Source: Planctomycetota bacterium
Lineage (GTDB): Bacteria; Planctomycetota; Phycisphaerae; Sedimentisphaerales; Anaerobacaceae
Direction of reading: 5' to 3'
Assembly: GCA_022563885.1 (NCBI GenBank)
Contig: JADFMM010000026.1
Span: 1 to 37,336 of the forward strand
Length of the DNA stretch: 37,336 nt
A model generated the notes under the pieces. That model had not been told where the DNA came from. It saw nothing but the letters and a program-made list of their open reading frames with translations, and ran no database searches. Each line of letters opens with the position of its first letter. Position 1 is the first letter of the stretch. Shown piece by piece: positions 18,306 through 27,252 of the stretch. Position numbers and translations under genes: made by a program.

Positions 18306-20314
18306 AACGCGCGGCGATTTCGGCGTCGGTGCTCTGCCTGGTCCTGGCGGTGTGGGGCGAGAATGCCAAAAGTGACTATGTCGAAAAACCCATTGCAGAC
18401 CGCGACCGGGACCATTGGTTCTGGCGGCCGTTGAGCCGTCCCCCTTTACCCGAAGTTAAACATCCGGAGGGGGTCAGGAATCCCATTGACCGCTTCGTGC
18501 TGAAGCGCTTGGAGCAGGAGGGGTTGGGTTTTCAACCGCAGGCGGACCGTCGAACCTTGATACGCCGGCTCACCTTCGATCTGACGGGATTGCCGCCGAC
18601 GTCGCAGGAGATCGACGCATTCTTGCATGATTCATCCGACCGGGCCTATGAGAAATTAGTGGACCGGCTTCTTGCTTCGACCGCTTATGGGGAACATGTG
18701 GCTCAGGCCTGGTTGGATCTGGCCCGGTTCGCCGAAACCGACGGATTTGAACACGACAAGATTCGACCGAATGCCTGGCGGTACCGAGACTGGGTGATCG
18801 ACGCCTTCAATCAAGACATGCCCTACGACCGATTCGTGCAGTGGCAAATTGCCGGGGATATTCTCGCTCCGGACAATCTGGAGGCGCCCGTGGCTACCGG
18901 ATTCCTGCTGGCCGGACAGGATATGCCGGATATCAACTTGAATGAAGAACGTCGGCACACGGTCTTGAACGAAATGACGGCGACGGTCGGCGCCGCTCTT
19001 ATGGGGCTCAGTTTTCAATGTGCCCAATGCCACGACCACAAGAACGATCCCATCAGCCAGGCGGACTTTTATCGATTGCGGGCCTTCTTTGAAAGTGGGC
19101 TGTCTTTTGATGAACAGGTGGTGGATTCCGAGGAACGTATTGAAGTCTGGCGTGCGGCAAAATCCAAGAGAGACCGCGAGCGGAAACAGAAGGAGAATGA
19201 ACTTCGTCAGGCGGAAAAAGAGGGAGCGGACTCTGCACGCATCAAGAAAATGAAGAGAGATGTGGAGCAGATTCGTAAGCGCTCTCTGCCTCCCGTGAAC
19301 AGTGGACGCGTGATGAACGAAGAAGGTAAGCGCGTCATCTCCCACCTGATGATTCGAGGAGATTTCCGGCGTGCGGGAATGGAAGTACAGCCCGCGTTTC
19401 CTCGCATCGCCAATCCGGCCAAGTGGGCTCCGGACTTGAAAGATTCGGGAAGAGCACGGGCCGAACTGGCAGTCTGGCTGACCCGGGATGATCACGCCCT
19501 GGTCACTCGCACCATGGCGAATCGGATTTGGCAGCTCCACTTCGGACGGCCGCTGGCGCCTCAACCCAACGATATGGGGCGGGCGGGAGGACCGCCTTCT
19601 CATCCCGAATTATTGGATTGGCTGGCGTTGGAACTGCCCCGCCGGGGATGGAGCCTCAAGGCGATGCATCGACTGATCCTGACGTCGAGCACGTACCGGC
19701 AGGCCAGCCGGTCACGGGCGGGTCAGACCGATCCATCCGGATGGAGCAAAACGCTCCGGAAAGATCCGGCAAATCTATTGTATTCGCGCATGCCTCGACG
19801 CCGGCTCACCGGTGAGGTGTTGCGGGATTCCATGTTGCAGATTTCAGGCCGGTTGAATCGCAAACGGAAAGGTCCCGGCGTGCGGCCTCCTTTGCCTAAG
19901 GAGATAACCGGAACCCTGTTACGCAACCAGTGGGAAGTGAGTTCGGATCCGTCCGATCATGTCCGACGAAGCATCTATCTGTTTGCCCGACGGAATCTTC
20001 GTTTTCCCATGTTTGACCTGTTCGACCGCCCGAGCGGCATCGAGAGTTGTGCCCAACGCCAGGAGGCCACCACCGCGCCTCAGGCCTTGACGTTATTGAA
20101 CGATGGATTCACGATGGATTGCGCCCGCGCTCTCGTCAAGCGTTGCGTGGTCAGGGAGCCCCAGTCGCGTATCGGGTTTTACTATCAACAGTTGCTGGGC
20201 CGAAACCCGGTAGCGTCGGAAATGACGTTGGCGTTCGAGTTTATTCAAAGTCATCCCGATGAAGATTTCTGCATCACATTATTTAACGTGAACGAGTTTT
20301 TGTATATCGATTAA
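18302..20314 (+). CDS. DUF1549/DUF1553 exported cytochrome-like protein
   Basis: This is a 670-residue protein with an N-terminal signal (SASVLCLVLAVWG). DUF1549 spans about residues 55-265 (starting NPIDRFVLKRLEQEGL) and includes one haem c site, Cys240-A-Q-Cys243-His244 (CAQCHDHKNDP). A charged, Lys/Glu-rich insertion follows at about 285-325. DUF1553 runs from about 385 to the end, closing NEFLYID as usual. The PSCyt1 domain that often precedes DUF1549 is absent, so this is a short architecture with a single haem motif. It overlaps the DUF1501 gene by four bases. It is probably periplasmic and works with that protein; the substrate is unknown. Confidence 0.93.
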   Translation: MKRAAISASVLCLVLAVWGENAKSDYVEKPIADRDRDHWFWRPLSRPPLPEVKHPEGVRNPIDRFVLKRLEQEGLGFQPQADRRTLIRRLTFDLTGLPPTSQEIDAFLHDSSDRAYEKLVDRLLASTAYGEHVAQAWLDLARFAETDGFEHDKIRPNAWRYRDWVIDAFNQDMPYDRFVQWQIAGDILAPDNLEAPVATGFLLAGQDMPDINLNEERRHTVLNEMTATVGAALMGLSFQCAQCHDHKNDPISQADFYRLRAFFESGLSFDEQVVDSEERIEVWRAAKSKRDRERKQKENELRQAEKEGADSARIKKMKRDVEQIRKRSLPPVNSGRVMNEEGKRVISHLMIRGDFRRAGMEVQPAFPRIANPAKWAPDLKDSGRARAELAVWLTRDDHALVTRTMANRIWQLHFGRPLAPQPNDMGRAGGPPSHPELLDWLALELPRRGWSLKAMHRLILTSSTYRQASRSRAGQTDPSGWSKTLRKDPANLLYSRMPRRRLTGEVLRDSMLQISGRLNRKRKGPGVRPPLPKEITGTLLRNQWEVSSDPSDHVRRSIYLFARRNLRFPMFDLFDRPSGIESCAQRQEATTAPQALTLLNDGFTMDCARALVKRCVVREPQSRIGFYYQQLLGRNPVASEMTLAFEFIQSHPDEDFCITLFNVNEFLYID

Positions 20315-20515
20315 TAGCCCGTAGGGTGTAAGGGAGCGGCCAGAAATAACCTGGACTTTTGAAGGCCCAATTGCACCCCATCTTTGATCGCTTCTCAATC
20401 GCAAAATCCGTGACGTAGAACAGCTAGGCGTATGGTTTCGCTCAATCGGGCGTGACCCAATACGGCGCACACTTGGACCCCAAATTGTCCAAGTTATTTG
20501 TTGCCGATCCCTAAC

Positions 20516-21371
20516 ATGCCTCAACCCCAAAGACCCCCATCGGAGTTTGACGCCATTGCGATTCTGGTAGAGAAAATCAAGCATCCACAATGGAGCTTGG
20601 AAAAATTGGCAATAAAGCTCAAAGGGAAAAATCAACGTATTGAACCCCTTGAACCCCAAGGGATAGAGAATCTCTTTCTTCATCAAAATACATAAGGACC
20701 TGCAGAAGATCATCGAAGACAAAGTACTGTGGAATGCTGTCGAAGAACTTGAGAAAAGAGTCCTCGTCTTTGAATGATTACGTAAAGCCATGCGCCTTGC
20801 CCATCCCCCTGGGCGTTATGGCCTTAGTGACGAGGGATGCAAGATTGATATCAGGACGATCGAATATCGAGTAATAAAGTTTCGCATCTGGCTTAACGCG
20901 TCGCAAAGGCTATCCACAAATCCAAGATGCGAAGAAAATGATAGCTCAGATCGATAAATATTGGGAAAAACCTTTGCTGATCCAGTCACAGTACAAACAG
21001 CGTCAGGGACAATCCAGATCCAACCACAACGAACCAACAACATCCTTGAGCAGTTCTTTCGGGATCTCAAGCGTGGAGACCGCCGCAAGACAGGCAATCA
21101 ATCCTGCGGTAGGACGCTTCGTACCACGCTCGCAGAAACCCCCTTGGTCAAGAACCTCCAGAATCCTGACTATATGAAAATACTGCTCAAGGAGAAAACA
21201 AGTCTCGCAGAGGTGTTCGCAGAAATCGAAATAAAGACCCTTCGTGAAGAATTCCAAAAAGCACAGCTGAGCCCAGAAAAACTCCCCCCGAAAATCAAAC
21301 GCCTCATCGTTATGCCGAACTATCCTGAAAAAATTGTGAGAATGGTTGAAAAAGCTGCGCCATTATCATAA
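20516..21371 (+). pseudogene. Broken transposase gene in AT-rich DNA
   Basis: Pieces in different frames read in order: SLEKLAIKLKGKNQRIEPL, then DLQKIIEDKVLWNAVEELEK (after a TAA), LRKAMRLAHPPGRYGLSDEG (after a TGA), AKKMIAQIDKYWEKP, and last NNILEQFFRDLKRGDRRKTG with DTPL-like AETPLVKNLQNPDYMKILL. The ILEQFFRDLKRG and TPLVKN blocks are typical of a transposase family I recall from PVC and other genomes; I cannot name its IS family. At least two stops and two frameshifts are visible. Base composition is clearly more AT-rich than the flanking genes. No terminal inverted repeats were identified. Confidence 0.75.
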
Positions 21372-21420
21372 TCCAACCAAATTTTTCGGTCATAGGTAAC
21401 CATCTTCCCCATAATTAATG

Positions 21421-21446
21421 TAACCTTCTTATGAGCCAAGAGGTTA
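21421..21446. repeat. Imperfect inverted repeat
   Basis: TAACCTTCTT (21421-21430) pairs with AAGAGGTTA (21438-21446) with one bulged T, around a 7-base loop. It lies 50 bases after the transposase relic and could be part of its end. No T-run follows. Confidence 0.4.
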
Positions 21447-21655
21447 CATCATATCAGGTTCAGATCTCATATCAAGCAAGAATATGAGCTAAATGTCTGT
21501 ACTAAATGGGTTTATGTGAACTGTGCCAATTGGCTTTACTTTTGTCGTAGCCGCCTAAGCAGTGTCAACTGGATTTGAAGACGAAAAATGCCGTGGTCCT
21601 CCCCCAAAAGAATGGAAGTCATTCCTATGAGTTCGAACTCAGTGTCCAAATATAT

Positions 21656-21685
21656 TTGACATCACCTCAAGCCAATCGCTACTAT
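21656..21685 (+). promoter_or_regulatory. Candidate promoter for the pseudopilin gene
   Basis: A perfect TTGACA (21656-21661) is followed after 18 bases by TACTAT (21680-21685, four of six). The predicted leader is about 120 bases to ATG 21815. Confidence 0.5.
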
Positions 21686-21814
21686 TCAGGTAGTTTGCAG
21701 AATTGTAAAATATAGACGTATGTATGTTATTGGCTCCCCCACGGATCATGGTTTTCAACCATAGAGCTGGATAACCGAAAGTTGAAACGATTCCTTCATT
21801 GTAGGAGTGTGGCT

Positions 21815-22612
21815 ATGGACAGACGAAAAGGGTTTACGCTCATTGAACTGTTGGTGGTCATCGCCATTATTGCCGTTCTCATGGCGGTCTTGATGCCTGC
21901 CCTCTCCCGGGCCCGAGAGCAGGGTAAGCGCGCGGTTTGTCTGAACAATGTCAAGCAGTTGGCCTTAGCCTGGATCATGTACGCGGACGAGAACGACGAC
22001 AGGATCGTTAATGGGGCGACCGGCTACAGTTTCCAGACCACGCCATGGGGTGACCACGGCAAAGAACTGTCGTGGATTGACGGATACAATCCGGGCAATG
22101 AGGCAGCCGCTCAGGAGGACATTCGGAGGGGTGCCTTATGGCCCTATGTCAAAAGTGAGAGAATCTATCGTTGCCCGACCGGCAAGCGCGGCGAGGCATT
22201 TACGTATTCTATTATGTTCTCGATGAATGCCGTTAACCACACCTGGGTGTCCAGTGTGCGGGGCGCCCATGTCAAGAAAAGGAGCGAGATGCGCCCGAAT
22301 CCGACCAAGCGCGTGGTCTTTATTGACGAGGGCCGCATGACATCGGATGCCTATGCCGTCTTTTACGATCGGGAAGAGTGGTTCGACAGCCCCCCGGTTC
22401 GCCACGGGGCTGGAACAACCGTCTCCTTTGCCGACGGACATGCAGAACATTGGAAGTGGAAAGGTATCGATACCATCAAGCATGCAGGAGATGACGACTT
22501 TCGCAGTGGTCCACAAGTCGGAAAGCGGCCGGTATCAGATGCCGGTTTCGAGGATCTTCACAGAGTACAAAAAGGATGCTGGGGAAAGCTCGGCTACGAG
22601 CCTACATATTAG
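21815..22612 (+). CDS. H-X9-DG type II secretion-like pseudopilin
   Basis: It has 265 residues. The N-terminus [20 protein letters not shown] is a class III prepilin signal: cleavage is expected after Gly6, Glu is at +5, and a hydrophobic helix follows. The continuation [20 protein letters not shown] and the C-terminal His197-x9-Asp207-Gly motif ([12 protein letters not shown]) mark the H-X9-DG subfamily, greatly expanded in Planctomycetes, Verrucomicrobia and Lentisphaerae. It should be processed by a prepilin peptidase and inserted in the membrane or a pseudopilus. No secretion machinery is adjacent. ATG 21815 is chosen because AGGAG precedes it. It is convergent with the DUF1552 gene, with five bases between the stops. 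Confidence 0.93.
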   Translation: MDRRKGFTLIELLVVIAIIAVLMAVLMPALSRAREQGKRAVCLNNVKQLALAWIMYADENDDRIVNGATGYSFQTTPWGDHGKELSWIDGYNPGNEAAAQEDIRRGALWPYVKSERIYRCPTGKRGEAFTYSIMFSMNAVNHTWVSSVRGAHVKKRSEMRPNPTKRVVFIDEGRMTSDAYAVFYDREEWFDSPPVRHGAGTTVSFADGHAEHWKWKGIDTIKHAGDDDFRSGPQVGKRPVSDAGFEDLHRVQKGCWGKLGYEPTY

Positions 22613-22617
22613 GCGTT

Positions 22618-23913
22618 TCAAACACCCAGTTCTTTCAACGGACCGGTACTGTCCGCGAATCGATCGATTTCCATACCGAAGAGGTGAGCGTAGGAGAGCC
22701 ATAGATTCGCCAGCGGTGTGCCGTCGGTGCATTTGATCAAGCGTCCCGTCTCAAAGCGGCCGGCGCCTGAACCGGCGGTCACTATGGGGAGCTTGTCGTA
22801 CTGGTGCGTCTTGCCGTCCCCGAGGCCGGCGCCCATGGTGAATACGGTGTTGTCCAACAAACTACGATGGCCTTCCTTGATCGCGTCCATCTTCTGGACC
22901 ATGTAGGCGAATTGCTCGACGTGGAAGTGGTCGATCTTTTCGAGATCGCGCCGAACGTCATCCTTGCCCTGTTGGTGCGAGAGCTGGTGATGGTTTTTAG
23001 GTTTGTCGAACACGCCCTCATACATCGTCGGCGTGTCCCACCGCTCCGGGCCGACCATCAGCGTCGCGACTCTTGTGAGGTTGTTCTGCAGGGCGATGAT
23101 CATGAGATCGCCCATCAGTCGGATGTACTCCCGCCGCGGCAGAGAGACATCATCGGGTTCGATCATTTCCACCTGGGCGATCAGGGACTTCTTCTGTTCG
23201 ATTCGGTCGATTCCTTTCTCGACGGCCCGCACCGAATCGAAGTATTCGGCAAACTTTTGCCGATCTTCCATGCCCAGTTCCTGTCTGAACGCGCGGGCGT
23301 CTTCGAGAACGATGTCGGTGATGTCACGGTACGCCTTCAACTCCTGCGTTCCGAACAGTCGACGATAAACCTTCCGCGGGTCGCGGAAGGAAGGCGCGAC
23401 GTGACCGGTGTTGTACCAGGAGATGTTGTCGAAGTAGATCGATTCTTTGTTGTCCTTGTGACGATTACAGCTCAGCTCGAGTGTGCGGAACGGTGTACGG
23501 TCCCCGATATGATCGGCAATGACATGATCCAGCGTTCGACTCAGCGGATAGGCAGAGCCCTTGACCTCATACGGTGCGGCGCTGGTGAGAAAGCACGACC
23601 CGCACTGGGCATGAACGTCGGTGCCGCTCTGAATGATTCGGTCGAGACCGGTGATGAGGTTCGTCTTGTGTTTCATCGCCGCCAGTGGCTTCAGCGTGGG
23701 CGTGAGCCTGTATTCCGTTTCATCCGCGTCGGGAAAAAACGCCGTTCGAACGAAACTGATGGGCACGTAGTAGAAGGCCAATCTGATCGGTGCTGGGGCA
23801 GTCGGTCCCGCGTCTCCATCAGGCGGCGCGGCGTGCAGTTGGTTCAACCAGGGCAGTGCCATCGCGGCGCCACCTGCGCCATGGAGAAAGGATCGTCGGG
23901 TGAGTTTTTTCAT
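22618..23913 (-). CDS. DUF1552 family Tat-exported protein
   Basis: It has 431 residues. The N-terminus LTRRSFLHGAGGAAMALPWL is a Tat signal. The body matches DUF1552: LAFYYVPISFVR, HAQCGSCFLTSAAPYEVKGS, HHQLSHQQGKDD and NTVFTMGAGLGDGKTHQYDKLP. This family is functionally uncharacterised and is almost always paired with DUF1592-type cytochrome proteins, as here. It is the second gene of the pair, 23 bases after its partner, so one transcript is likely. It mirrors the DUF1501/DUF1553 pair about 2.3 kb away on the other strand. Confidence 0.93.
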   Translation of the reverse strand: MKKLTRRSFLHGAGGAAMALPWLNQLHAAPPDGDAGPTAPAPIRLAFYYVPISFVRTAFFPDADETEYRLTPTLKPLAAMKHKTNLITGLDRIIQSGTDVHAQCGSCFLTSAAPYEVKGSAYPLSRTLDHVIADHIGDRTPFRTLELSCNRHKDNKESIYFDNISWYNTGHVAPSFRDPRKVYRRLFGTQELKAYRDITDIVLEDARAFRQELGMEDRQKFAEYFDSVRAVEKGIDRIEQKKSLIAQVEMIEPDDVSLPRREYIRLMGDLMIIALQNNLTRVATLMVGPERWDTPTMYEGVFDKPKNHHQLSHQQGKDDVRRDLEKIDHFHVEQFAYMVQKMDAIKEGHRSLLDNTVFTMGAGLGDGKTHQYDKLPIVTAGSGAGRFETGRLIKCTDGTPLANLWLSYAHLFGMEIDRFADSTGPLKELGV

Positions 23914-23936
23914 CGTTTCTTCTCTCTACGGGTCAG

Positions 23937-26015
23937 TTATCTGCCTGTAAATGACGGACTCAAGACCACTTCCTTGATCATCGTGCGAAACCGGTAATTG
24001 TCATTCGCCGAATTGGCGACTATTCGATCAAGGGAGATCCGATCGCCCGCGTCCACTTTTCGGCCCAGGGCGTAGGAGAGCAGATGACTGGCGAAGGCCT
24101 TCGCGAAGCGATCTTCTTCGGCGCGAAGGGCATCTTTAAAGCCGATCACCCCGTCGAATGCGTGCCTGTTGAAGAGAGTGCCCGAGCTATCGATCGGCAG
24201 GCCGCTGCGGTACCGGTCCCGCCATCTGCCCACGGGATCGTAGTTTTCCAGGGCGAAACCCAAGGGGTCGATCTTCCGGTGGCAGGCAGCGCATTGGGGG
24301 TTCGTCACATGCTTTTTCACCTTGTCGCGTAGGGTGAGTCCCTGCGCCTCGATTTTTTCATCGTCCTCTTCGATTTCAGGCACTTCGGCGGGGGGCGGCC
24401 CCGGCGGGTCGTTGAAGATGGTTGACGCCAGCCAGGCGCCGCGGGTGATGGGCTTCGTTCTCAGAGGCGACGCTGTCATGGTCATCAGCGCCGCGTTGGT
24501 AATCACGCCACCCCATCGTCGATCCGTGATCGGTTCGCGCTTAAATGTGATTCGAGTCACCCCCGCTCGCCCCTGCTCCTCGAGGTGTTCGTACCACCCC
24601 CTGAGACGCTCGCTTCGGTAGGTAAAATTGGGGTCGACCAGCTCCATGATAGGACGATTCTCAATCAATACCGTTTCAAACAGCAGAAGTGGCTCGAGCA
24701 TCATGTGCATGCCGACCATGTAGATCATGCCGTTCGCGCCGCCGAAATAGTAATCCCTGAAGCGCTTGTTGTCGGGAAGCGCCGAAACCATCTGGTCAAG
24801 CTTGAGCCACTGCAGGGCGAAGCTGTCGCAGAAATTCTTGAGTCGTTGATCATTGATCATGCGGTCGACCTGCTCGCCGAGTACGCTAGGGTCGCGGAGG
24901 TGTCCCAACGACGCGAGGTCAAGCAGTGTGTCGTCGGGGATACTGTTCCAAAGAAAGAACGAAAGACGCGATCCCAGTGCGAAATCGTCCGGCGCTGGCG
25001 ATTCGTGCTCTTGGTCGCTTGCCGAATAGAGGTAGAGAAACCGTGGCGATACCATGGCCGCCGAGATGGCAGCCTTCATGCTCGCAGTGAAAGTCTTTCC
25101 TTCCTCGAACTGCTGCAGAAATCGCCTGTGATACAGGGCGACAACTTCGCCGGTCACGTCTTTGCGGAATGCGCGTCTCAGAAAAACGCTGAGTCGACGT
25201 TTGCCTTCGGAACGTAATTCTTCTATAGGCATTCCGTCCGGCGTGACAAACATTGATTTCCAGGTCCGGCTGTGAACTGGGAACTCGGAACTGTTCACGA
25301 TCGATTGACTCAGGGCGAAGAACGATTCCATCAGCACCGGTGACAGCGTCAGGTGGTCTCCTCGATTGTCGAACCCGTGCTCGGCGCGGTTGTCCCTGGG
25401 AAACGCCGCGACACCCGGCAGTGTGTTGCCGGCCCCGAGGAACTGACTCTTGCCCATGGCGCGGTTGCCAACGATCACGGATTCGGGCATCTTGCCGGTT
25501 GAGGGTTGGAAATAGCCCTGATAGTCGTGCAACGTTCGTTCGGGCAGTGCGAAGGGATCTCTGGCCAAGTCAAAAAGTTCTTTGACGGCGTTGTTGTACT
25601 GAAAGCGATTCATCCGTCGGATCGGAACTCTGGTGAGTGCCGGCTGCCGCGCCAGTCCCTCCTCAAGAATACTGTCGAGTTGAGCGATCCAGCGACTCCG
25701 CTGCGCATCGGTCGGCTGCTTCTCGTCCTCCGGCGGCATCTCACCATCTGCCAGTGCCCTGACGATCTTGCCCATCAGATTCAGGTCCATGGCCAGGGCT
25801 TGCGGTCGCGCCGCAAATGATTTGACGAGGTCGACCTTGCCTTTGACCTTTCCGTCCCCGTGACAGCGAAAGCAATACTGCTCCAGCCCGGCATGGAGGC
25901 TGGCTTCTTCTCCATACGCAGATTGCGAAGCCCAGATGCACAATAACATCAGTGCTCGCGCAGCGCCATAGAGGCGAAAAGCGAGAATGGGTTCTTCATG
26001 TACTCTTGATGCCAT
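23937..26015 (-). CDS. DUF1587/1595/1592/1588/1585 exported cytochrome-like protein
   Basis: It has 692 residues. A signal-like hydrophobic stretch (AARALMLLCIWAS) is followed by a haem c site Cys48-F-R-Cys51-His52. DUF1587 begins near residue 105 (RRMNRFQYNNAVKELF), then DUF1595 (FLRRAFRKD), DUF1592 (SPRFLYLY, RLSFFLWNSIPDD), DUF1588 (RWGGVITNAALMTMTASPLR) with a second haem c site (CAACHRKIDPLGFALENYD), and DUF1585 at the end (LLSYALGRKVDAGDR). This is the standard order for the family. It is probably a periplasmic dihaem redox protein acting with the DUF1552 protein. ATG 26015 is used; a TTG at 26033 is possible. The ribosome-binding site is weak. Confidence 0.92.
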   Translation of the reverse strand: MASRVHEEPILAFRLYGAARALMLLCIWASQSAYGEEASLHAGLEQYCFRCHGDGKVKGKVDLVKSFAARPQALAMDLNLMGKIVRALADGEMPPEDEKQPTDAQRSRWIAQLDSILEEGLARQPALTRVPIRRMNRFQYNNAVKELFDLARDPFALPERTLHDYQGYFQPSTGKMPESVIVGNRAMGKSQFLGAGNTLPGVAAFPRDNRAEHGFDNRGDHLTLSPVLMESFFALSQSIVNSSEFPVHSRTWKSMFVTPDGMPIEELRSEGKRRLSVFLRRAFRKDVTGEVVALYHRRFLQQFEEGKTFTASMKAAISAAMVSPRFLYLYSASDQEHESPAPDDFALGSRLSFFLWNSIPDDTLLDLASLGHLRDPSVLGEQVDRMINDQRLKNFCDSFALQWLKLDQMVSALPDNKRFRDYYFGGANGMIYMVGMHMMLEPLLLFETVLIENRPIMELVDPNFTYRSERLRGWYEHLEEQGRAGVTRITFKREPITDRRWGGVITNAALMTMTASPLRTKPITRGAWLASTIFNDPPGPPPAEVPEIEEDDEKIEAQGLTLRDKVKKHVTNPQCAACHRKIDPLGFALENYDPVGRWRDRYRSGLPIDSSGTLFNRHAFDGVIGFKDALRAEEDRFAKAFASHLLSYALGRKVDAGDRISLDRIVANSANDNYRFRTMIKEVVLSPSFTGR

Positions 26016-26180
26016 TGGTCCGTCACAAAACAATCCGAGGCATTCTCAGAACTGCCAGTACCACCATAATCTACGATAGCTGATGCGCATGTCCGGTTCA
26101 AGTGTTTTATCGCATGGCCTGCCCTGGGCCATGAACCCGGGCCGATATGGAGCCTCGGGGGGGAAGACGAGCGGTTTGTT

Positions 26181-26262
26181 TTTCGGCTGGCTGCATCCGG
26201 CTGCATCGACGGTAGAGCAAGCACCGCCTGCTTCGCCGTCTTTACCAGGTGAAAATAGTGCT
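26181..26262 (-). repeat. Interspersed repeat, copy B
   Basis: This is the counterpart of the copy at 7711-7790: an identical 20-base block at 26192-26211 and an 11-base block at 26231-26241, in the same order on the minus strand, with a 19-base spacer instead of 10. Outside these blocks similarity is patchy. It lies in the divergent promoter region upstream of the DUF1592 gene. Confidence 0.6.
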
Positions 26263-26326
26263 CCCTCTCGGGCCGACGATGGAGTTTTCCGACAAAGGCT
26301 AGCACGCGATACGAATTTTTCGATGC

Positions 26327-26355
26327 TTGACAAGATGAACCGAATCAGGTTAAAC
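26327..26355 (+). promoter_or_regulatory. Candidate sdh operon promoter
   Basis: A perfect TTGACA (26327-26332) is followed after 17 bases by TTAAAC (26350-26355, three of six). The leader to the GTG start would be about 75 bases. Confidence 0.4.
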
Positions 26356-26436
26356 AGGCCACTGAATTGGAATTTAATGTAGTAGTATCTGTGGTGCCTT
26401 ATTGGTCATTCTCATAATCAAGAAGGAGCGAATGCA

Positions 26437-27252
26437 GTGTCAGAAGCGCATGCTATTAAACAACACCGATTTGGTGAAACCTCTCGAACCGACCGATGGT
26501 GGATTCAACCGGTAGCCGTTTTTTCGATCTTGTCGAGTTTCATCATCTACGCAACCTGGGCGGGCATGCAGGGTGCGAATTACTTCTTTCATGAAGGTGG
26601 AGCCCACTACCTTTCCCCTTTATACTCTCCCCTATTGTATGGTCTGGCCCATGAGCCGCGTGTCTTCAGCGCCATACAACCGGGCTGGTGGCCTGATTTT
26701 CTACCCTTCTCCGCAGCGATCCTGATATTGGCCGGTCCAGCCGGCATGCGAATCACGTGCTATTATTATCGCGGTGCTTACTATAAAGCCTTTTGGGCTG
26801 ATCCACCTGCCTGTGCGGTGGGTGAGCCACGGAAGTCTTACCTGGGCGAAAACAGGCTTCCCTTGATTCTCCAGAACGCCCACCGTTTTTTCTTCTACAT
26901 CGCCTGCCTTTTCGTGCTGGTACTTTCCTATGACGCGTTTAAGGCTTTTTGGTTTCTATCAGGTGATGGCAGCAAGGCATTCGGGATCGGTGTTGGCTCG
27001 ATTGTTCTGTTACTGAACGCATTTTTCCTGGGGTGTTATACCCTTGGCTGTCACTGTAGTCGGCATTTGTTCGGCGGCAGATTGAATTGTTTCGCAAAAG
27101 CAAAAGTGTCGAAAAAATGTTACGACTGTGTGAGCACGCTAAACCAAAACCATATGCAATGGGCGTGGGTAAGCCTGGTATGGGTTGGATTCTCTGATGT
27201 CTACGTTCGGTTGTGCGCAATGGGCACTTGGACCGATTGGAGAATTCTTTAA
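26437..27252 (+). CDS. sdhC: Succinate dehydrogenase membrane anchor (cytochrome b-type subunit)
   Basis: This is a 271-residue membrane protein with about five helices: VAVFSILSSFIIYATW, LPFSAAILILAG, FFYIACLFVLVLSY, SIVLLLNAFFLGC and MQWAWVSLVWVGF. The block MRITCYYYRGAYYKAFWADP followed by ACAVGEP, and NAHRFFFYIA, resemble the single-subunit anchors of actinobacterial-type complexes such as mycobacterial Sdh1 (Rv0249c). That comparison is from memory. His residues in HRFFF and HCSRH are candidate haem or quinone-site ligands. It anchors SdhAB and passes electrons to quinone. The start is GTG 26437, with AAGGAG eight bases before it. TAATG overlaps the sdhA start, so translation is coupled. 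Confidence 0.85.
   Translation: MSEAHAIKQHRFGETSRTDRWWIQPVAVFSILSSFIIYATWAGMQGANYFFHEGGAHYLSPLYSPLLYGLAHEPRVFSAIQPGWWPDFLPFSAAILILAGPAGMRITCYYYRGAYYKAFWADPPACAVGEPRKSYLGENRLPLILQNAHRFFFYIACLFVLVLSYDAFKAFWFLSGDGSKAFGIGVGSIVLLLNAFFLGCYTLGCHCSRHLFGGRLNCFAKAKVSKKCYDCVSTLNQNHMQWAWVSLVWVGFSDVYVRLCAMGTWTDWRIL

Larger units (their letters stand above)
21372..21814 (+). other. AT-rich leader region upstream of the pseudopilin gene
   Basis: There is no gene in these 443 bases. They hold an imperfect hairpin at 21421-21446, a promoter-like site at 21656-21685 and a small ATGGTT/AACCAT stem near 21750. The long leader (about 120 bases from the predicted start site) could hold further control, but no known riboswitch was recognised. 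Confidence 0.5.
26016..26436. other. Divergent intergenic region between the DUF1592 and sdh genes
   Basis: These 420 bases hold a minus-strand repeat copy (26181-26262) and a promoter-like site for sdh. A minus-strand open frame runs through the repeat, but its sequence tracks the repeat and it is not a recognised protein. No RNA gene was identified. Confidence 0.5.

Noticed and set aside
21600-21650. Possible tRNA from a GTTCGAACTC-like T-loop
   Set aside because: No acceptor stem or anticodon arm can be folded around it.
22804-23997. 397-codon plus-strand frame opposite the DUF1552 gene
   Set aside because: The DUF1552 motifs and Tat signal are unambiguous on the other strand.
26046-26333. 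95-codon minus-strand frame upstream of the DUF1592 gene
   Set aside because: Its resemblance to sequence at 7.7 kb follows the DNA repeat; the rest matches no protein I know and lacks a ribosome-binding site.
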